Positions 20,934-30,786 of a stretch of DNA of 64,000 nucleotides are shown here, in pieces (positions within the stretch are counted from its first letter, which is position 1; every line of letters starts with the position of its first letter). Both the position numbers and the translations under genes were made by a program. The notes below the pieces were generated by a model, which searched no databases, was not told the DNA's origin, and was given only the letters and a program-made list of their open reading frames with translations. The stretch spans positions 1 to 64,000 of the forward strand of contig OW569354.1 in assembly GCA_937625935.1 (NCBI GenBank), in the 5' to 3' direction. This DNA is from Tetramitus jugosus (lineage: Eukaryota > Heterolobosea > Eutetramitea > Acrasida > Vahlkampfiidae).

Positions 20934-21818
20934 TTATAGTTGCATTTCACTCACGAACTTTTCTAGTTCGTTCAATCTCCTTCGCAACAAATGCATGCCT
21001 TCACCAAATGGTTCCGTGTTCTTCTCCTTTGCTGCTCGTTCAATCACGAAAGCAGCTTGAGATAGCGGCTTAGCAAACATTTGTGCCGAAGAGCCCTTCA
21101 GTGTGTGTGCACTGTGGTCAATTGCGGTCATATCTTCATTATTTATCGCTTCTTCCAAACTGTCAATTTCTAATCTTGTCTGGGTCAAAAGATCGTGAAC
21201 CAACTCATTCAATAGATCAGTGTCTTCGAACAAATCAAACACCAACTGCAAGTCAATCACTTTGGCATGATCTAATGAGAGAACTAGAGCTCTCTCAAAG
21301 TTCTTCATGAACTGTTGCCATGTCATTGGTTTGTTAACAATGACATCAATCAATGTGTTTTCATTGACAGATGTTTGTGAAACTGTATTTTTGTTCGTTG
21401 TTGCGGCTGCAGAGTGATCATCATTGATGATTGCCGTAGATGTCGGTGATTCTAAAAATATTCCTAAAATACCGGTGTAATTCGTTTCATCTCGCTGAAA
21501 CTGGCGATTGTAGTCCGTTGAAGTTCGGTAACTCTTCAGCTTGTGGACCAAATGTTTTTCAGTTTCGTTCAGCTCACTCTCATCCTTTCGATTAAAATCA
21601 ATGACAGCAAGCTCAAACGACACGGAAGTGTCATCCAATGCCTCTAATGCCTTCTCGAATGAATCATAGGCATACACATCGTATCCTGACTCTGTCAACA
21701 AATTTGAAATGGTGTTTCTGCATGAATTGGACGCTTCAACGATCATGGCATTGAATCCCTTGACTTTTGTAACTCCTTTTGGGGTCTCTCCTGAAATGAC
21801 TGGTGTTGACGTTGTCAT
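20934..21818 (-). CDS. Receiver-HPt phosphorelay protein
   Basis: 294 residues from an ATG. The N-terminal half (residues about 20-175) is receiver-like: MIVEASNSCRNTISNLL, then LAVIDF with the expected phospho-acceptor Asp, and a distal VNKPM with the conserved Lys-Pro. The usual paired acidic residues at the start of the fold are reduced to one Glu, and a long Ser/Thr/Asn insert separates the halves. The C-terminal half is an HPt four-helix bundle with SAHTLKGSSAQM; the phosphorylatable His is near residue 238. Such proteins relay phosphate between hybrid histidine kinases and response regulators. The combined REC-HPt order without a kinase is unusual; the weakened acidic pocket suggests the receiver may be regulatory rather than catalytic (inference). 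Confidence 0.82.
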   Translation of the reverse strand: MTTSTPVISGETPKGVTKVKGFNAMIVEASNSCRNTISNLLTESGYDVYAYDSFEKALEALDDTSVSFELAVIDFNRKDESELNETEKHLVHKLKSYRTSTDYNRQFQRDETNYTGILGIFLESPTSTAIINDDHSAAATTNKNTVSQTSVNENTLIDVIVNKPMTWQQFMKNFERALVLSLDHAKVIDLQLVFDLFEDTDLLNELVHDLLTQTRLEIDSLEEAINNEDMTAIDHSAHTLKGSSAQMFAKPLSQAAFVIERAAKEKNTEPFGEGMHLLRRRLNELEKFVSEMQL

Positions 21819-22205
21819 GTTTTAAGCAGGTTCTTGGTTCGTTTTTTTAGACTAGAACGGTGTGTGCCGATGATGGGTGAAGAGAGAGTTGTCAAGTCAG
21901 TGGACAAGAAGGGAAGTAAAGATTAATCGACGAAAAAATAGAGTTTTGTTGATCAGGAACACAAATTTGAAACTTGCGACAATCAATAACAACAATGAAC
22001 GACGATAGATCTTGCTTGTTTGGCTTTTTGTTTATAGTGAGTGTGCAAGTGAGTGATGGCAGAGACTTGTTCACCAAGTCGTGAACCACACAAGGTTGAT
22101 CATTGAGATAAGGGTTGTTGTCCAAAGCTGGTCGTTTTCCGGCTCTATTTGCCCAAATTTATCTTGGAGTAATCCCGAAAAAGTAAGCGAATTGAAACTT
22201 CAACA
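21819..22205. other. Gap between two minus-strand genes
   Basis: 387 bp containing the 5' region of the receiver-HPt gene and the 3' end of the next minus-strand gene. A 77-codon minus ORF at 21892-22125 has no coding character. I see no RNA gene or repeat. Confidence 0.4.
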
Positions 22206-22698
22206 TTACTTTTCTCCGTGTTCCCGATTACGCTGTAGTTGTTGATTAGTCATTCGTTGCCGGTCTTCTTCACTTACGCTCATGAAAGAGTCAAGTTTCT
22301 TGCGTCCCCATGTCCGTAGCTGTTATACAACGAAAACACAAAATAACCAATAATCGTCCGGTTTAGCTCTTGCATGAATCAACAGAGAGGATGCTCAAAA
22401 AAATAATGGCAACACAAAAATGTCAAAAAAAGCTCATGCATACATCTTCCACGACCGTTCCTTTTCCAAGGTCAGAATAACCAAGAAAGTATGTAAATAT
22501 GAAAATGGATCCAACAGTTCTCGTGACATGATACGTCTTTGGAGAAAAAAAGAATTTGAACCAGCGTCCTCTTTGCTCTATCGGTATCAGCGTACTCGGT
22601 GTCACTTTTTCTTCTTTTGCAGGTGCAAAAGTGATGCGTTGTGTAGGTGCTCTCTGTTGTGTCGGTGGCTTAGGTGTTGATGTAGGTTGTTGGTGCAT
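22206..22698 (-). CDS. Small single-pass membrane protein, spliced, hypothetical
   Basis: Assembled by eye. Exon 1 is 22698..22444; exon 2 is 22319..22206. The 124-bp intron has GTATGC and ACAG and is phase 0. The model gives 122 residues. Exon 1 encodes a Pro/Gln/Thr-rich basic N-terminus, then RGRWFKFFFSP and one hydrophobic helix (VGSIFIFTYFLGY). Exon 2 adds LRTWGRKKLDSFMSVSEED and an Arg/Gln-rich end. The unspliced frame stops only a few codons after the donor, whereas the splice joins two clearly coding segments. The N-terminus (basic, no acids for 25 residues) suggests mitochondria. The frame extends upstream to a GTG, so another 5' exon is possible. It diverges from the SppA-like gene with 154 bp between starts. 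I do not recognise the family. Confidence 0.6.
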
Positions 22699-22852
22699 TC
22701 TCAATCGATGTTTGAATAGAGTTGTTCTGTGTGCATCGGAGAAAACAAAAATTGTCTTTGCCGCTTTCTCGCCGGAAGAACAGCAATTGACCGACTTGGC
22801 ATAAAAAGCACCCACCTTTGCTGAGATCTCTCAACAACAACCACAAAAGCAA

Positions 22853-24862
22853 ATGTTCTTTACCAAGTCTTCAAGCAGCGGCAATGAGTCCCCAACTCCT
22901 CGCAAAACAAAATACACCAAAAGGTTTATCAAGTACGGTGGTGTTGCTCTCGTTCTAGGTATTGGTTATCACTTGATCCGTGAAAACTTGTTTCTGAGTG
23001 AAGAAGCAAAGCCTACGAAGCCAAACACGATCATTTATGTAAAAACCAGTCAAATTGCACATTCTGAACGTCACTTTGCAAAGCTAAACAAGTGGCAATC
23101 CTTCATGAACAGAGTCAAGGGCCCTGGAGATGTTCAATATGGCAATTATGACAAGTATTTGGAGCCTGTGATGCCACAGTACTGTTTTTTGGATTATTTG
23201 TCTAGTTTGGAGAAGGCGACAAATGATGAGAATGTGATTGGTATTGTGTTGGACAATGATGTGATGAATCTGGGTACTGCACAGTCGCAAGAGCTCAGAG
23301 AAGCACTTAAAAAGTTTGTTGATTCCAAGAGAAAGGATCAAGAAGCTAAAAAGTTGAGCATTGTGTATGCGGATCATTTTGTGGATCGAAATAGCTACTG
23401 GGTGGCTTCTGTGTTCCCAAGAGTGTTTCTGCATCCGACGGGCATGGTTGAAATGCCAAAGAACACCCATCGATTGTTCTATGTGAGAGATTTGTTGAAC
23501 AGGATGGGATTGGACGTACAAAAGTTTGTGAGGGAAGAGCACAAGCACGCAGCCAACGTGTTCACCTTTTCTGGAACAGAAGAAGAGTTCAAGAGTGATC
23601 GGCAGTTGCAGAATCAAGTGAATGATCAAAAAAGATTGGACACAGATACTTTTAACATGATATTGTCTGATGTTGAAAAGTCGAGAAGAAAGCAGATTGC
23701 AGTGGGTAATCAAATGAGTGAAACTGAAGTGTACAACACATTGTCTCAGTTGTTCAAGCAGGCCATTACAGCAAAGGAGGCCAACAAGATGGGTCTTGTG
23801 GATGCATTGGACTACAAAGATTCATTGTTCAGAAATGTGATCACTGAGTACTTGAGAAATGATTCAAGTGCTATTTCTATTCAAGGTGTGCGACATCCGG
23901 GCGATTATACTATTGTATCACTCGAGGAGTACACGCACAATCGGGTATTGGAGCAAGGTGAAATGTTGCGAAAGTACTATGTCAATAAGAAGAAGGAGAT
24001 TGCAACACCTGCTCCAACAAAGGTAAGAGATCAATCTCGATTCGATCGTGTTCACATTGGTGTCATCACCTATCAGGGCAATATTTCACGAGAAACCACA
24101 CACAATTTGTTGTGGCAATTGAATCAGGCACGTGCGAGAAATGATTTGGATGCTGTAGTTGTGCGTATTACATCTCCAGGTGGAGACAGTATTGCCTCTG
24201 ACACATTGAGACACTACTTGGAGATGGTCAAGCGATCCGGAAAGAGAGTCATCGTATCAATGGGTAATGTTGCAGCAAGTGGTGGATATGAATTTGCGCT
24301 ACCAGCTGATAGAATTGTTGCATCTCCTTCAACAATTACTGGATCTATTGGTGTCGTTGGTTTGAGACCAAAGATCTTGAACGAGGTTCTCGAAGAGCAG
24401 GGCATTCGCTCAAAGAAGGTTAGTGTCGAAGGCTGTGAAGACAGTTCTGACATTTTTGAGCCAATGACGACTTTTGAAGTAGAACAGAACAACAAGGTTG
24501 TTGATGCGCTCTATGATGATTTTGTGACAAAGGTTGCACAAGCAAGAAAGCTCACAAAGGAACAAGCCTTGCATGTAGCTCAGGGTAAAGTATACACTGG
24601 AAGAGAAGCTCTTGAGGTTGGTTTGGTTGATGAGCTCGGAGGATTCAAAGAGGCAGTTGATCTTGCGTGCGTCGGTGATCTGGCAGATAAGACTGGTTTC
24701 AAGCGACCATACATGTTGCATCCAATTAACGAACCACCAAAGAGTACTTATTCTGAACTGTCTAAGTACTTCCAATTTGCCTCATTCGTGAGGAGTTCGT
24801 TTACCAGCTTTGTAAATGGCGAGACATCGTATGAAAGCAAATCTGACATTAAGGATTTGTAA
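22853..24862 (+). CDS. SppA-type signal peptide peptidase (S49 protease)
   Basis: 669 residues from an ATG. The protein has a basic N-terminus, one membrane helix (about 27-45, YGGVALVLGIGYHLI) and two S49 domains, as in the long (67K) SppA type. The nucleophile is Ser476 in GNVAASGGYEFALPAD; the general base is probably Lys231 in EEHKHAANVF, which aligns with the Lys segment of bacterial long SppA. ITSPGGDSIASD and ITGSIGVVGL are also typical. These enzymes clear cleaved signal peptides or membrane fragments. In eukaryotes they are best known in chloroplasts; in an organism with no sign of a plastid, a mitochondrial inner-membrane or other organellar site is more likely (inference from the N-terminus). 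It converges with the RBR gene, only 19 bp between stops. Confidence 0.9.
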   Translation: MFFTKSSSSGNESPTPRKTKYTKRFIKYGGVALVLGIGYHLIRENLFLSEEAKPTKPNTIIYVKTSQIAHSERHFAKLNKWQSFMNRVKGPGDVQYGNYDKYLEPVMPQYCFLDYLSSLEKATNDENVIGIVLDNDVMNLGTAQSQELREALKKFVDSKRKDQEAKKLSIVYADHFVDRNSYWVASVFPRVFLHPTGMVEMPKNTHRLFYVRDLLNRMGLDVQKFVREEHKHAANVFTFSGTEEEFKSDRQLQNQVNDQKRLDTDTFNMILSDVEKSRRKQIAVGNQMSETEVYNTLSQLFKQAITAKEANKMGLVDALDYKDSLFRNVITEYLRNDSSAISIQGVRHPGDYTIVSLEEYTHNRVLEQGEMLRKYYVNKKKEIATPAPTKVRDQSRFDRVHIGVITYQGNISRETTHNLLWQLNQARARNDLDAVVVRITSPGGDSIASDTLRHYLEMVKRSGKRVIVSMGNVAASGGYEFALPADRIVASPSTITGSIGVVGLRPKILNEVLEEQGIRSKKVSVEGCEDSSDIFEPMTTFEVEQNNKVVDALYDDFVTKVAQARKLTKEQALHVAQGKVYTGREALEVGLVDELGGFKEAVDLACVGDLADKTGFKRPYMLHPINEPPKSTYSELSKYFQFASFVRSSFTSFVNGETSYESKSDIKDL

Positions 24863-24881
24863 TTGAGAATAAACATGAAAT

Positions 24882-27800
24882 TTATATGTTGATACCAAAT
24901 AGACTCCATCTGTGGCAGCTCCTAAAGTGAGCTTTCTCATCAGCAGCATCAAACGTCGTTCCACAGAACCAGCAGAATTGTTGTTGACAGTTGCCACATT
25001 TCATAGAATTGCAGCCACGATGCTTTTGAATTGTAATGTTGCATTTTGGACAGTTTTTCACGTTTCCGGTTTCTTCCATCCATTTCTTAAATTGCTCTTC
25101 TTGTTCGTCCTTCCTTCTCACTTCATTGTCTTCGCATGAGATTCCTTCGTGCCATTCCTTCTTACATAGTCGGCAGAACAAGAGTTGGCAGTGTGTGCAT
25201 TTGATGCGTTTTTGAAGTGATTGGTTGGATGGGGTGGGAGGCGATCGGTAGGATGTGCTCATTGATGGCAGAGATTCAGACATATGGTGATGATCACAAT
25301 CCGATGGGAGATCTTCACAAGTAGATTGAATTCTCTTGTGTGACTTCTTGTTCACATATCCCTCCTCCACAGTCCTATCATTAATAATCATTGCATTACC
25401 ACATGATGGATTAGGACAGTAGACCAAATCGCCCATCTGAGAAAGTGCCTTCTGAAGCGCAATTCTATCAAATTTGTCAAACAAATCTGTTTTCTGTTTC
25501 GTGTCATTCAACAAAGCAGATCCACTTGTGTCTGTTGCAGTACCATCGGATACATTCCTAGATAGTTGCTTAATGTCAGAGATGGATAAGTTGCACTTAC
25601 AGTCATAATCTGGACACCGAATGGATTCTACTTCTCCACTATTGATCTTGACAGAGACATATTGCCTCAAGCACTGCAAGCAAAATTTGTGATCACAATT
25701 GTCCAAGATGAAAATGTTGGAAACTGGGTGTTCCTCCAAGCAGATCTTGCATTCGATTTGTATTTCATCAGGGGACGATCTCAATTCACTATTGATCTCG
25801 TGATCAACATTGTGAGATGGTTGAATCGAGTTGTTTGTATCATTCAATGACAACTTGCTTTGATACAGTGATAAAAGATCAGGATCAGTTGTCATGTTTC
25901 TCTTGCTCATGGGAGTAATTTTGGGGACAGGAATTGAACCCTGGTTTCTACCGCTATGATTTGGGATAGATTGATTCAAATTATTATTCTTGTTAGGAGG
26001 TGAATCAGAAACCATGACCCATTCATCCTCTCCGGCAGTGCTCGATGAGTTGTTCATGCTCGGTTGTTGATTCAAGTGCTTGTATCCACTGGCAATTTGT
26101 TTTTGACTCTTCTTCCATTGATCATACGATGCAGATGAAGCATGTTGTTGTTGCTGCGGTGGTGAATGACTTGCATTTGGATGAGCCGTGTTCGTAGAAT
26201 GAGTCATTGTGCCTTGATTCTTTGCTGGACTCGAGCCCAACAAAATAGGAGCAATATAATCATCTTTCAACACAGAGACACCATACGACAAATAATCGAG
26301 CATGTCATCTGATGATTCATTGTCAATTTTCAGTTCTGATGGATGATGTTTCATGTATTGCACATTGTTTGCCAAACAAGAGTTCAGTTCACTGTGAATC
26401 ACCCATCCTTCATAACTGAGCCATGCATCCTCTGGATTCTCATCAACCAACACCGGTGGTGGTGGCGATAATGACGATGGATTACTGGCATTGACATTGT
26501 TATTGGCAGGAGGAGTAGATGGTGACAGTGGAGAGCAAGAGGATGATGCTACAACGACAGGAGAACCAACTTCCTCACGATTCTTCTTCATGCTCGGTCC
26601 ATCTCTTTTTGCCTCATCTTCTGCTGAATATAACTGAGCTGCATCTTGACTCTTCTTCACACTTGCATCACCACTACTGACCAATGTTTGCTTCCGTAGT
26701 GCATCTGGATTTGCAGGATACACTCGAACAAAACACAGATTCTTGCACAGTCTCGCAATCTTCAACAATTTGACAATTTGTTTCTCCGATACTTGATTAT
26801 ACCTCAGATCGAGTTTCATCAGACTCGTATGATTCACATTCATATCCATTCCGTTCAACAAGTGATCACACCCTTGACTCGCAATACCCGTGTGACACAT
26901 GTTCAACAAATGCAGTGATCGATTGTAGCGCAGTCCATTTCCAATATGAACCGCAGCATTCACATTCAACTTGTTATGACTCAGATCCAACTCTCTCAAC
27001 TGTTTCCACTTGCCCAAATTCTCTCCAATCACCTCACATGCCTTGTCAGACAATGAATTGTGACTCAAGTCCAATCGACGCACCAATGACCCCTGTTTCA
27101 ACAATTGAACAATGGCAATGGCTTGTTGATCAGAAATGTTTCGTTTGCTGAGTGAGAGCACTGTTACTGGTTCACCTTGTTGGATGGCCCGACTGTACAA
27201 GTCGAGAATGACAAACAGTGGTTTGATTCGCAAGGATCGACACGTTTGAACGTATTGTTGTGCGAGAGAGTATTCGATGCGACGTTGCTTGTTGGACTGG
27301 TTGTTGGGCAAGAGTCGAATGTGACTTGAATGACATTGAATCGTATGATTATCAATCAATGATTGCACTGTAATGTAGCACTCTTGCTGTTGCTGTGACT
27401 GATGTTGTTGCTGTGATTGTGGTGGTGAGGATGACATTGGTACCATGGGTCTTTGATGAGTATGATGAGTCATATGATTGTTGTGAACATTTGTATGATT
27501 CATATTATTATTATTGTTATTGTTATTGTTGTAATAATTGATCTGATTCACCTGGTGATTGTGATTGCAAGTTGTTGTTGTCGTTACGATTGGTGAGGGA
27601 GATGATCTACCACGCATTGTCTGATGATGAGGAGGATGATGACTGTTGCTACTCATTTCTACCTTGGATGCAGCAGCAGCTGCTGTAGACATGGTTGGTG
27701 ATGCAGGTGGAAGAGGAGAGCTTGGTGGTATTTGACTCGTACTCATTGGAGGAGATAAATACTGTTGTTGTTGTGGTTGCTGTGGTACTGATTGATAATA

Positions 27801-28673
27801 TTGTTGTTGTTGAGGCAATGATGCTGTTGTTGCTGGGTAAATGGAGTAGTATGGTGGAGGAGGTTGTTGTTGTTGTTGATAAGCTTGATAATATGATTGA
27901 TACATGTATGCTTGTTGTTGCTGTAGGTGCAATTGTTGTTGTATTGACTGTTGATAGTATTGTTGGGGTGGAAGATGATGATTGGACAAGGGTGCTGTGG
28001 CCATGTAGTGAGAATAGGATGGAGATGGTGGCATGTGCTGTACTTGTTGTTGTTGTTGTTGCTGTGATGGTAGTGGTGATGTTGATGATGATGGTTGATT
28101 AGTGTGATTATGGTTCATTGGTGGTGGAGCATGTATCGTTGGATACAAGCTATTGTGATTATTATTATTATTCTGATGATTAGTGCTATTAGTCATATGA
28201 TTAGAGCTAGTCATTGGAGCAGGTGATCGCTGTTGAGCTTGTATCATAGCTTGTTGTTGTTGTTGATATGGATAAGCTTGATAATGTGGTTGTTGCTGTG
28301 GAGCTTGCATGAAATGATATTGTGAAGGTGGTGGCATCTGTTGCTGTTGAGAAGCTATAGACGAGGCCATTTGAGGTGGTTGAAATGACATCACTGGCCG
28401 TTGTAATGTAGCTTGATGGGAATTTTGTATTGACATTTTTGGCGGGAAAAGTGGAAAATTAGTCGTTGGCAAAGAGGATGGAGTCAATGGACTCGTCGGT
28501 GTCACCGGTGGAAACAAGTCTTGTTGAACTCGAGTCACCACATAGGTGTGATTGAAGCGAACATGCTGCTGTAGTTGCGGAGGCGGAGAAATGAAATGCA
28601 CCAGATCGCCCGGTAAAAATTCCAAAGTCGGAATCGTACTTCTTGTTGGTTGTTGAGGTACTGTGTTGCCCAT
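24882..28673 (-). CDS. LRR and RING-between-RING E3 ubiquitin ligase with polyQ N-terminus
   Basis: 1263 residues from the ATG at 28673; the frame extends upstream to a TTG. Residues about 30-450 are Gln/Pro/Asn/His-rich. Ribonuclease-inhibitor-like LRRs fill about 498-650 (VRRLDLSHNSLSDKACEVI, LRELDLSHNKLN). A disordered linker follows. RING1 is near 973-1035 (CKICLEEHP ... CDHKFCLQCL), IBR near 1085-1165 (CPNPSCGNAM ... CRLCKKEWH) and RING2 near 1202-1240 (CPKCNITIQKHRGCNSMKC), with the expected catalytic Cys in HRGC near 1220. RBR ligases form a thioester with ubiquitin before transfer. The N-terminal tract may drive condensates (inference). The LRR probably binds substrate. LRR plus RBR in one protein is uncommon outside amoeboid protists. 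Confidence 0.92.
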   Translation of the reverse strand: MGNTVPQQPTRSTIPTLEFLPGDLVHFISPPPQLQQHVRFNHTYVVTRVQQDLFPPVTPTSPLTPSSLPTTNFPLFPPKMSIQNSHQATLQRPVMSFQPPQMASSIASQQQQMPPPSQYHFMQAPQQQPHYQAYPYQQQQQAMIQAQQRSPAPMTSSNHMTNSTNHQNNNNNHNSLYPTIHAPPPMNHNHTNQPSSSTSPLPSQQQQQQQVQHMPPSPSYSHYMATAPLSNHHLPPQQYYQQSIQQQLHLQQQQAYMYQSYYQAYQQQQQPPPPYYSIYPATTASLPQQQQYYQSVPQQPQQQQYLSPPMSTSQIPPSSPLPPASPTMSTAAAAASKVEMSSNSHHPPHHQTMRGRSSPSPIVTTTTTCNHNHQVNQINYYNNNNNNNNNMNHTNVHNNHMTHHTHQRPMVPMSSSPPQSQQQHQSQQQQECYITVQSLIDNHTIQCHSSHIRLLPNNQSNKQRRIEYSLAQQYVQTCRSLRIKPLFVILDLYSRAIQQGEPVTVLSLSKRNISDQQAIAIVQLLKQGSLVRRLDLSHNSLSDKACEVIGENLGKWKQLRELDLSHNKLNVNAAVHIGNGLRYNRSLHLLNMCHTGIASQGCDHLLNGMDMNVNHTSLMKLDLRYNQVSEKQIVKLLKIARLCKNLCFVRVYPANPDALRKQTLVSSGDASVKKSQDAAQLYSAEDEAKRDGPSMKKNREEVGSPVVVASSSCSPLSPSTPPANNNVNASNPSSLSPPPPVLVDENPEDAWLSYEGWVIHSELNSCLANNVQYMKHHPSELKIDNESSDDMLDYLSYGVSVLKDDYIAPILLGSSPAKNQGTMTHSTNTAHPNASHSPPQQQQHASSASYDQWKKSQKQIASGYKHLNQQPSMNNSSSTAGEDEWVMVSDSPPNKNNNLNQSIPNHSGRNQGSIPVPKITPMSKRNMTTDPDLLSLYQSKLSLNDTNNSIQPSHNVDHEINSELRSSPDEIQIECKICLEEHPVSNIFILDNCDHKFCLQCLRQYVSVKINSGEVESIRCPDYDCKCNLSISDIKQLSRNVSDGTATDTSGSALLNDTKQKTDLFDKFDRIALQKALSQMGDLVYCPNPSCGNAMIINDRTVEEGYVNKKSHKRIQSTCEDLPSDCDHHHMSESLPSMSTSYRSPPTPSNQSLQKRIKCTHCQLLFCRLCKKEWHEGISCEDNEVRRKDEQEEQFKKWMEETGNVKNCPKCNITIQKHRGCNSMKCGNCQQQFCWFCGTTFDAADEKAHFRSCHRWSLFGINI

Positions 28674-29159
28674 GTGTGCGAGAGGAGAGTTTAGTGGTTC
28701 GTGATGGAAAGAGTATTTTTTGTCAAGATTGTTTTTGTTGCCTGTTGTTGTTCGTTGTTTTTTGTTGTTGTTTCCATGAGCCAATTTGAACCTTGGACCA
28801 GGGAGATTTTTGGAATTTTTGCGCGATTTTCCAAGGCTCTTTCGAAGGATCTATTTTTGTTTCTATGGAATACAACCAACGAATGAATGTGCCTACGTGA
28901 CGTGAATCATTAGGCCTCATGATAATGTTCGTTTGGATCGAAGAAGTGTGATGTTGTCTATATGTTTTGTGGATCCAAAACAGGGCTACGAACAAGAAAA
29001 AAAAGTAAATGAAAAGAACCAATCAAACGGCACTTATTTGTCGAATGAAATGATTGATATTTGTTCCATACTTTGCAGGTATGGTCGATAGTTATTGCGT
29101 TTTGTGACACCCGGCCTATTCAAGATATTTGGAAGGAAGCCTCACACTCGTTATGAGTT
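28674..29159. other. Gap upstream of the RBR gene
   Basis: This 490-bp stretch holds the 5' leader and promoter of the RBR gene (TTG-rich on the plus strand, equivalent to a CAA-rich leader) and then AT-rich DNA with no supported gene. Short ORFs on both strands at 28691-29022 lack coding character. It marks the left border of an accessory island that runs to about 32.87 kb. Confidence 0.4.
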
Positions 29160-29914
29160 GATCACCATGTGATCACGGACAATGCTTTCCGTCATTTGAC
29201 TGGTATTCAGAAGCTCGAGATGTCCCATTGCAACCAAATCACAGACGGAGCTTCTTGTCATTCGACAGGCATCCACATTACTGCATCAAATCACAGACAA
29301 TACATACACTCAACATGAGCGGTTGCCAGAGTATAATGGCAAGGAATTTTTCACTTGACTGGAATTCCACTTGATGTCATCCATATACTTGATATGAGTA
29401 ATTGTAATCTCATCACAGATCAAGCCTATTCTTATTTGAGAGGCATTCACGTCAGGATGAGTGATTGCCGTCAAATCACAGACAATGCATGTCGTTAACA
29501 TTTGACTGGAATCCATAAGCTCTTTATGGATGGTTGTGATCAAATCACCTATCAAACCTTGCCACATTTGACTGGCATTCGCACACTCATTATGGACGGT
29601 TGCACGAAATACCAGGCAGTGCGTTTCCGCATTTAACTGGTATCCACACGCTTAGTATGGACGGATTCAAGCTAGAATCGATCACAGAGGCCATGTTTCA
29701 TTTTATGAGGGATTTTCGCATTCTCAGTTGGCGTAATAGCGGACGAGATGATTCTTTCATCAAACGGGTGGTTGACTTTTGGAAGCCCAATTCAATAATT
29801 TTCTTATGGGTATACTATACTAATTCAGCTACTAATCATTCACAGAAGTTTAAGTATCATCAAAGATGGCGTTGCGTAGCTCAAGGTGTTCATAGCCATG
29901 AAAGAGATCAATAG
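29160..29914 (+). pseudogene. Leucine-rich-repeat gene relic
   Basis: The plus strand carries at least five degenerate repeats of about 24-25 codons with the consensus L-T-G-I-H-x-L-x-M-S/D-x-C-x-Q/L-I-T-D/x-x-A. Examples are ACCGATCAAGCC-type units near 29390-29460 (MSNCNLITDQAYSYL), near 29455-29520 (MSDCRQITDNACR followed by a stop) and near 29525-29590 (MDGCDQITYQTLPHL). Stops and frame shifts separate them, so the gene is dead. The last part (29600-29914) reads NSGRDDSFIKRVVDFWKPNS, which is repeated in decayed form near 32735-32800. The repeat type is that of cysteine-containing (AMN1/F-box) LRRs, a family commonly expanded in amoebae. Confidence 0.75.
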
Positions 29915-30786
29915 AGAGGTGATGTATGGTTATTGGAGATTTTTCCGCCTCTTCATCACCGACCTTAAGGTTGCTGTAGTTCAAGGAATCAATCAATATG
30001 TCCAATAAAATATCACAACTATGGCCAAGACAAGACTCTCGTACTTTTAAAAAATCCATCCAAAGCACGCAACTGTTCTTTGTGGCAACATATTTACTTC
30101 TTGCTCATTCTCGATTGATGCACCCTCGTATAAAGGATCAGTATTTTCAATTTTTGGAGGTATCTGTACATTCATAAGAGATTGTAATCTCATCATGGAA
30201 AGACTTCGATGAATTAGATATGTTTAGGGATTGGGAACTCAGGCTAGGAGAGCATTTAACGAGTCTGACAAGTGGTTCTTGTGTATGATATCGTTATCAA
30301 TCCTGCTAGAGAACAACACGAAAGCCTATTTATCTACCAACGATGATGCATTGGCTTCTATTGACTTCGTCCCACTAAATGCAGGATTGGTGGGCAGTGA
30401 ATCTTTGTGTAGATTGAATAGTGCAGTGTATAGTTAGTTGTCTATCTGTTGAGGATTACAATGTTAGAAGTATCAGCTGGACTCTCTATCTCCGCTCTAT
30501 TCGAAGCAACATTCTTCTCGGCATGGAGGCACAAAGTGAGAGGGTTCTAGAGTAGTCTCCTACCTCAATACAAACTCAGCCAGATGGTGTTTAACTTCTC
30601 TATTCGAAATGGGAAGAGGTGGTTCCACCATTGTATGAACGTAGACACTATCTATTAATTATTGCCCTATAGTAAAGGGACTTTTAGAGGGACTAATGGG
30701 AAAAGGGAAGAGTTCTCTGACAGTAGATAGCTCTACTCAAGAGAAAATACCCACAGTATCCTGGGATTTACGCGCTTCTGAGAATA
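29915..30786. other. Accessory gap with further relic traces
   Basis: No intact gene. Near 30175-30205 the plus strand again encodes RDCNLI, a trace of the same LRR unit. A 68-codon ORF at 30231-30437 (with LENNTKAYLSTNDDALAS) looks weakly coding but has no recognised family. The remainder is AT-rich with no structure that I can name. Confidence 0.4.

Noticed and set aside
23084-23713. 209-codon minus-strand ORF
   Set aside because: It lies wholly antisense to the SppA-type gene, starts in no context of its own and has Ile/His-rich shadow composition.
27695-28102. 135-codon plus-strand Val-rich ORF
   Set aside because: It is the reverse-strand reading of the polyQ (CAA/CAG) region of the RBR ligase; TTG/GTT repeats give Val/Leu runs.
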